NCBI GenBank assembly: GCA_019279435.1
Contig: JAAALK010000079.1
Coordinates: 83,880,162 to 83,944,161 of the forward strand
Reading direction: 5' to 3'
Source: Zizania palustris
Lineage: Eukaryota > Streptophyta > Magnoliopsida > Poales > Poaceae
Length of the DNA: 64,000 bases
The notes beneath the pieces are model-generated. The model was not told where the DNA came from and searched no databases. It saw only the letters and a program-made list of their open reading frames with translations. This document shows positions 57,564 to 64,000 of the stretch, in pieces; positions within the stretch are counted from its first letter, which is position 1, and each line of letters starts with the position of its first letter. The translations under genes and the position numbers were made by a program.

Positions 57564-59996
57564 ATGAACAAAAATACCAAGATTTCGATGTTCGATGGGC
57601 GTGATTATGCTTATTGGAAGGTGCACATGTAGGCTTACTTACTAAGCCAAGGAAGTGCAATTTGGGACATTGTTGATTCCCAATATGTGATCCCTGAAAC
57701 TCGCACCAATCATGCTAAAAAAGAAATTACCATTGTAAGAGCAAGGCAAGAAATATACTGTTCATTAGTCTGGGTCGGAATGAGTTTGATAGGGTCCAAC
57801 ATCTTCAAACTCCACGTGAAAATTAGACCACTTTGACAACTTTCCATGAGGGCACTACTTAGATTAAGGCTAGGCACCAAAGCCCATATAATCAAGAATT
57901 CAAAATGTTTGTGCAAGGCCCTGGTGAATTGGTAGATGCCATGTTTGCTCATTTCGATGGGATTGTGAGAAATTTGCGCTCCACTGGGACTTTAACTTAC
58001 TCTGATCATGAGAGAGCGATCAAACTTCTCTATGCTCTTGATCATAGCATATGGGAGGTGAAGATATCTAGTATTGAAGAATCAGGAAGTTACGACACAT
58101 TGACTTGTGACGAGCTCTTTAGTAAGCTCAAGTCCACTGAGATTGTCAAGGCATCTCGTCCAAGATTTGGAAACACTTTGCTGCCATCTATTGCACTAGT
58201 TTCCGGTTGTAGTAGTGGCACCTCATTTGGAGGTAAGTTTTCTAGTGGATCTGGAGTTTGTGCTTTTTTTGGTAGTTTTGACTTGTCCTCCCTTGTCTTT
58301 GTCACAAAAGAACAGGTGGACACTCTAGATGATGAGGATCTAGCTCTCATTGTCAATAAGTTCACCTGCTTCTATAATGATAGACGAGATCAAAGGAGAG
58401 GAGGGTCTCGGGATGTTTTGAATGTGGATATCTTTCTCACATTAAAGCTAATTGCCCAAAACTGACCATGAAAAATGAAAATGAGCACAAATACCAAAAA
58501 AGGGACAAGAAACCTTTCTTCAAAGGAAAGCACGGAAAAGTGGCTAAAAAGGTAGCGAGAGCTTTGTGGCCGCCCTCAGTGTCATCGACAGTTCATCAAG
58601 TGAGGGGCCAAGCTCGGATGAGGAAGAGCCTCCCAAGAAAGAGGAGAAGAAGACAATGGAGTACACCGACCTTTGCTTCATGGCTGACAAGATCCATAGC
58701 GGCGATGAACTAGACTCATATAAGGTATATCTATCCCATGACCAGCTCCTTGTTAAAAATGATGAATTAAATGATGCTGTCATTTCTCATGATAGATTAC
58801 TTAGACAAGCTGCTAAAGAACGAAAGGAACTAAAATTCAGACTAGAATCTATTTCTACTGAACTTGCCATGTTAAAATCTACGTCTGATGATGCTGAATG
58901 TGAGTCCTATCTTGTTGTAATGAGTGAGCCCTCTCAGCTACGTTCGGTACATGCTCAAATTATTGAAAAACTTGAAATTGCACAGAAGCAGCTTTTGGAG
59001 GTGGAATCTAGTCCTGTTGTCATCAATGAATGCATGAATTGTCCTTTACTCATAGAAAGCATAAAATTGAGGGATAAGCATGTTGATGAACTTAAGGCTA
59101 GATTGGAGAGTGCTAAGTGTTCTAAGGATGGGCAGCCGGCTTGTCCTCCCTACATCACCTTTAAGGATCAACTCAACTTTGCTAGAGAGCAAGTCAAAAA
59201 ACTCAAGTGTGAAAATGATTACCTTCTCTCCGTGGTGGAAAATTGCACTTAAGGAAAGGGTAGGATGGATTTGCTCTTGGCTAAAACAAAAATGTGTGCT
59301 CACAGGGCAGGGTTAGCTCTAGGGTTGGGTTACCAGAGAACCTCTTCAAATACTCCGAGCAAAACTGAGTTCACTCCACCCACTACCCTTGATAAAGAGA
59401 GAGCCCAGTTAGACACCGCTCAAAAAGCCGAAAAGTATACCCAACCTACAAAGAAAACTCTACCTCCACCAAAGATAGACCCTAAGCAGAAACCCAAGAA
59501 GTTGGTGAGATTCGCGCCTAAGACACATGCACCTACTCCCAAGAAAGTATATCATTGCTCCTATTGTCACCGAGTAGGTCATTTGGTTGGGTTTTGCTTT
59601 CGCCGTATCAAGGATGAACAACGTTCTCATGCAATGAGTTTTCGGGACATGTATTACCCATATTCAGGTATGCATGAGTCTGTTTCTCGCTCTCGTTCTA
59701 TTTTTGAGGCTCCCCACGCTCTCATGAGACACTTTGCCCATCGTGGTGTACATCATGCTTCATATGATGCTAGACCACGTGTTAGTGGTTTTGGTCCTCG
59801 ACAAGTTGGGAGTCCTTGTCATTTTTTAGGTCTTCGCTTTGTAGGTAGACCGTGCACTTTTTACCATGATTCATATCCTGTGCATAGACAGTCTACTGCT
59901 ACTTCGCCTGCTACTCGAGTTTTTCAGTGCTGGATTCCTAAACAGTTTTTCACTCACCCTAGCACTGAGCACTCGAGATTTTCCGTCATCTTGTGA
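57564..59996 (+). pseudogene. Copia 3 gag pseudogene
   Basis: Begins with ATG at 57564 (SMFDGRDYAYWKVHM, the copia gag opening) and is broken by stops and frameshifts. The capsid-like piece is at 57905-58465 (WEVKISSIEESGSYDTLTCD), a coiled-coil-like piece at 58566-59252, and the C-terminal piece at 59265-59996 with the knuckle CSYCHRVGHLVGFC. The first CCHC knuckle present in copia 2 gag is degraded near 58405-58450. The end THPSTEHSRFS aligns with the end of copia 1 gag, and no pol follows. Confidence 0.8.
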
Positions 59997-61100
59997 GGGG
60001 GAGTTGTATTTCACTGCATAAGCTTTTGTCATGTGATTAAATGCTTTTACATGTACATGCTTCATTATGTCTTTGAATCATTGTTATTGATTCTGTTGAT
60101 TATGCTCTTTTTGAATACATCTGATATCTATTATGAGCATGTCTTTTATTTGTGAAATTTTAAACATGATCAATGCTTAGTATGGTAACTAGCATGTATA
60201 GGTTGAGTGCATTTTCTATCTTTTACATACCTGGTAACTATGTCTTTTACACTTGGATGCAAGCATGCAACTTTAACTTTTCAAAATATTTACATGGAAA
60301 TTTTGTGCTGAAAATTAAAAAAATAATAAATAAAAAAAACAAAAATGATATCCATGTATTTTGTGCTGAACTTGAAAAGATCTAGGTGGGTTTGCTTTGT
60401 CGCACTACTTTGTTATAGACTGCTTACCATAGCACTTTGGTATGAACTAAGACATTGTAGTGTATGCCGAGACTAATGCTTTAAGCTTCCGATGGTCTTT
60501 GCTTGACCTAGGCTTAGCTTGGTTGGTTATCATAAGGTTGACATGCAAATAACCCCTGGCACTAAAAGAAAAAGATATCATAAAGCTTAAATTAATTGCA
60601 TAAGAAGTTTTCTGAAGCTCCTTGTGTTTGGATATGCTTATCTGGTTAGTATTTGTTAGCTTTCGCATCTCATGCCTTGCCATGTCTAGTATGCTAGTTT
60701 GAGTGATGATGCTTTTATTTGCTAAAACCTGAAAATGCTTGCTCATGCCTTTATTTAGATTGTTTTCACTTGAGCTTGTCATACAATACTTTTATACAAT
60801 ATTCAAGGCAAATGCTTGTTTTGTACTGTAATTGAAGTTGCTCATGTTTCAAAATCTTGCATTTACACTTCACCCTCACACCCTCTTTGCATCATTTTTA
60901 TCACCTTGATGCTTGCATTGCCAAAGGGGGAGAATTTTTGACATGTTTTTGCCAAAGAGGGAGATCGGGGAGATCTTTTATCAAGTGACATATTTTGGCT
61001 CTTTTTTGAGTTTTTGGATCTTTTCTGAGTTTTTATGGTCACTTGTGCGCTGAACTTGAAACTTTCATCATCTTTCTTTTTGAAGTTGTTAATGCACTCA
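59997..61100 (+). mobile_element. Copia 3 spacer
   Basis: It starts GAGGGGGAGTTG, as in the spacer of copia 1, and carries the conserved block at about 60370-60560. Purine tracts such as CAAAGGGGGAGA lie near 60925-60970. It is otherwise AT-rich and non-coding. Confidence 0.75.
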
Positions 61101-61113
61101 TCAAGGGGAAGAT
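61101..61113 (+). promoter_or_regulatory. Polypurine tract of copia 3
   Basis: TCAAGGGGAAGAT directly precedes the TGAGAAAC start of the 3' LTR. Confidence 0.75.
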
Positions 61114-63653
61114 TGAGAAACTAAGTGGGGTCGCACTATGGTTTTATCTTGGTGATGAGTGATTGACAAGTTTGCCCAATCTGAAGTGTTGTGTTTGATT
61201 GTCTGTTTGGTTGCACCAATGAGATCGGTGTGTCTGTGGATATTGTGTGCCGATGGGATTGGTGCGCATCACGATTCGTGTTTTGGCTTGTCTCATGTGT
61301 GCAGGGTTGAGATGCTAGTCATCTATCAACGGCGGGTGATCAGGGTTAAGCGGGGAGCTTGATGCCACATGGTCAAAGAGGCCGAGTGAAGTTTGGGATG
61401 ATCTTAGGAGTACATGTGGAGATGGATCAAGACATGGAAAGACGGATGATCGAGATAGTGTTGACCAAGTCAGCGAAAGGGAGGCTAGTGCAAGTGATCA
61501 GGCAGCTCGAGGGGATCGAGAGCGGGAGAGACTTGTTGGCGATTGAATTCGCGGATTGGTGACATGTGTCGGCGATCGAGAAGGCTTTGTCAGTTTCGGC
61601 TGAAAACCATTGTATCAAAAAATGTTTTTAAATTCTAATAAATAGGAGTTTATTTTTCTATTTATTCGTCTAGATTAAATGTAATATTTTAGTATTTTTC
61701 TGAATTTTTAATTCTGAAAAAATACTAAAAGAATAAGTTAAAAGTTGTAATAAAATAGGTGTATACTTTTGTGTATTTTTCTGAATTTTTAATTCTAAAA
61801 ATACACAAGGGTATTTTGATAATTACATTGTAATTAAACCCTAATGGTATTTTGGGAAATACCTTTATAGCTTTGTCTATATAAGGGACCCCATGCCTAG
61901 GGGTTTAGGTGGACATTTTTAGAGAAGACTTTTGGGATGGAAATTTTGAGAGAAAGCAATACTATTCCAGAAATTTCTCTACCCTTCTTCTCTTATTTAG
62001 ACGGCTGTCCCTTACCTTCTACAGGCTTGCCGATACTATCGTGCTTCATCGCCGTGCGCCATTGCCGCCGAGCAAGAAGCAACAGGAGCACCAGGTACAC
62101 ACCGGTTTTCTTGAGAATTTTTTGGCTGCCGGTTTTCTGGATCAGAGCTCTGCCTTTGCTGTAGTTTGTTTCCACCGCTTCTGACTTGCAAAATTTCCAG
62201 AGCCGCCGTGAGCTTTTTCAGATCACCGCCATAGGGCTGCTCCTGTTTGCTGTCAACGCCAATAGCCAGGCGTGCACTGTGCAGTAATTACTTCTGTTTT
62301 TTTATTTCTTTGCCGGTCAAGTTTGATTTACCATTTTCTCGTGCAACTGTGCAGATTGATCGTTTGTTTTTTCTCTGAAATGATTTGATTACTGTTACCT
62401 CCTCTCTGTGCTATCGAAATACATCACTCGCATTATTCTTCTCTACTGGGTTTCTGGCCGGTCTGGTTCAGTTCATCACCATTGCCGCCAGCGAGCACTA
62501 ACGTATCTTATGCTCAAAGAGGTATTGTGCTCAAATGCACACATTAAATCTAGGTCAAGTATCTTTCATCCAACGGTGTCCAGCTATTTGCGTTTACACC
62601 CTCCCACCTTCTCTTTTTCGGTGCAAAAAAAAATCATTGGATAAGAGAAGGTGGGAGGGTGTAAACGCAAATAGCTGGACACCGTTGGATGGAAGATTCT
62701 TGACCTAGATTTAATGTGTTTATTTGAGCACAATACCTCTTTGAGCATAGGATACATTGCCTCATTTGTTAGCCATCAGTTCTATTTTCTTTGCATCGCT
62801 CGGTGCAGTGCTCGTCCAGATTGATGTTTCCTATGGAGAGATGAAGCCGCCGGTTTTAATCACTTTCTAAACCTTGGACAGTGGTCCAATTGGTTTGTGG
62901 AGTTACACGTAGACTCAATTAGTGAATGAATCAAGGCTTGTGTCTGTGCGTCGTTTGTTTTCTTTGTCAATCATTTGGAGTTGGTTTTATTTGCTTGCTT
63001 GTTCTGTCGGAAGTTCATCCATCTCAGGGCTATTTCTATCAAATCAGTGCAACAAGCCAAAAGATTAGCCGCTGAATTTTCTTTGAGAAATCTTAGTTTC
63101 AGCGATTCATTGATTACATCGCCTTTTGATTCGGTACTAATTTGCATGCATGCATTGCCATGTTGCTTAAGCACATCGAATCATTCTAGTTTATGCTTGA
63201 TTGAGTTTTGATTCAATTATCCTCTGTCATTGTGCCAAGTGAATCATCGGACTAGAAGCATCACCAAAACTTGATTGTAGTATCTGCACTGTCAAATTTG
63301 TTCTTCACCTGTTGATTTCTGTGGCTGGTTGAAACACTACAAGGTTAATCGATGTTTGGTTCTTCGACTAACATCAGCTATCGGTACATCAAAGTCTAAC
63401 TTAAAGTGAGTGGGTGTTTCATTGTTCGATCAGAAGCAAAAATTCAGTGCTTGTAATTTCTCAATATGTCATTTCACATCATATCAGAGAGGAGGGTGAT
63501 AGCACTTGTTTTATTGGAGATTTTGCTGTGTCGTTACATCTACTTCCACTTGTTCATTTAGAGGCATGTTGGGTGTATTGAAAAGGCCATCAATTCGTGA
63601 GAATTTGTTGAGCCTCCTATTCACCCCCTCTAGTCGCCTGTTTCGGTCCTACA
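61114..63653 (+). repeat. Copia 3 3' LTR
   Basis: 2,540 bases, TGAGAA...TCCTACA. A TATA box CTATATAAGG lies at about 61877-61886. A foldback element (62504-62755) lies inside. The end TTTCGGTCCTACA matches the end of the copia 2 LTR. Confidence 0.85.
62504..62755. mobile_element. Foldback (long inverted repeat) element in the copia 3 LTR
   Basis: Two arms of about 115-120 bases, 62504-62622 and 62641-62755, are near-perfect reverse complements separated by a short A-rich spacer. The arms begin TATCTTATGCTCAAAGAGG and, reversed, TATCCTATGCTCAAAGAGG. It encodes nothing. The form fits a foldback MITE. A target duplication is not obvious. Confidence 0.8.
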
Positions 63654-64000
63654 CTTACTATCGAAACTTTCGATCCACGGAATTTTCTTGGACATATCCT
63701 TCAATCTCCCACTTGCACAAGAACCAATTCTTTGCATGTTTTTAATCCATCTCCTTAAGTGTGTGACCCAATATGTTCATCCACTAACGACGGCTATTCA
63801 CCGAAAACCATTTCCGGCTCACTGATCAATAACAGTACCTAGCAGCATATATTGACCCCTGAAAACGTACAAAATCAAATTTTCATGAACCTTGATATAC
63901 TCAAGCACAAGTCCCTTTACCACGCGCCGTCAGTCATGCTCAAGGCAAGATACGTGCCACCCTTGTTGGTTAACTTGATATTTTCACTCGATCAAGTATC
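63654..64000. mobile_element. LTR fragment, probable continuation of 42891-43581
   Basis: Starts straight after the copia 3 3' LTR with TATCGAAACTTTCGATCC wording like the GGAACTTCCGA repeats at 43380-43560, then CTCCCACTTGCACAAG, a phrase of the kind seen in grass copia LTRs. No coding content. The link to 42891-43581 is inferred. Confidence 0.35.

Larger units (their letters stand above)
57027..63653 (+). mobile_element. Copia 3: Sirevirus relative with gag but no pol
   Basis: A 5' LTR remnant (57027-57500), tRNA-Met-type primer site, decayed gag (57564-59996), spacer (59997-61100), polypurine tract and full 3' LTR (61114-63653). Spacer sequence follows the gag stop at once, so protease, integrase, RT and RNase H are all missing. 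Over the 475 bases shared by the LTRs I count about 37 differences, so the insertion is much older than copia 2. The 5' LTR head is deleted at the join with gypsy B. Confidence 0.85.

Noticed and set aside
1..64000. CRISPR arrays, bacterial operons, riboswitches, tRNA genes
   Set aside because: None seen. The spaced repeats present are degenerate minisatellites or LTR repeats, and the tRNA-like matches are only primer-binding sites.

Overview
This is nuclear DNA of a flowering plant, most likely a grass (Poaceae). The one convincing host gene has a GC-rich first exon and plant-type introns. It sits in a deep nest of grass-style transposable elements: Sirevirus-type Ty1/copia elements, Ty3/gypsy elements with the dual-RNase-H layout of the Tat lineage, Stowaway and Tourist MITEs, a Helitron remnant, and a 5S-rRNA-carrying LTR of Cassandra type. 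The species cannot be named from the sequence. No bacterial-style operon, CRISPR array, tRNA or intact rRNA gene was found.

Layout. 1-1353 is the promoter end of a long LTR on the minus strand, inserted in the 3' spacer of a plus-strand copia fragment (1354-2733). 2734-9278 is a decayed minus-strand copia element (copia 1: LTR remnant, spacer, broken pol, C-terminal half of gag), cut by a second LTR of the first family (9279-12606). That LTR is in turn cut by a plus-strand Ty3/gypsy element (gypsy 1, 12607-15932), which runs into a 100-N assembly gap. 16033-20874 is mostly non-coding, with an AT-rich 503-bp tandem repeat and a possible stray exon. 20875-35775 reads as a minus-strand Helitron remnant with a broken PIF1-type helicase. 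Inside it are a Tourist-like MITE and a complete, very young copia element (copia 2, 23965-35284, 5-bp target duplication CTCGG, 2-kb LTRs differing at about three sites).

37126-40803 is the only apparently intact cellular gene: six exons encoding a 437-residue membrane-anchored START-domain lipid-binding protein, with a Stowaway MITE in intron 4. Downstream, 41380-42890 is a degenerate array of about 91-bp repeats interrupted by a solo LTR-like segment carrying half of a 5S rRNA sequence. 42890-43581 is part of another LTR, which seems to resume at 63654.

Between those two points lies a collapsed nest. Gypsy A (43582-52986, minus strand) abuts gypsy B (52987-57026, plus strand), two copies of one Tat-like family facing opposite ways. 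Gypsy B is fused within its LTR to the truncated 5' LTR of copia 3 (57027-63653), a Sirevirus relative that kept gag and its 3' spacer but has no pol.

The elements do not form a pathway with the gene. They record successive insertions and deletions around one conserved gene. The most informative signals are a non-coding block kept in four Sirevirus copies, the gag-only copia 3, the young copia 2 with its frame breaks, the 5S-bearing LTR inside a degenerate repeat array, and the chimeric LTR junctions. I found no clear evidence of an undescribed biological system.
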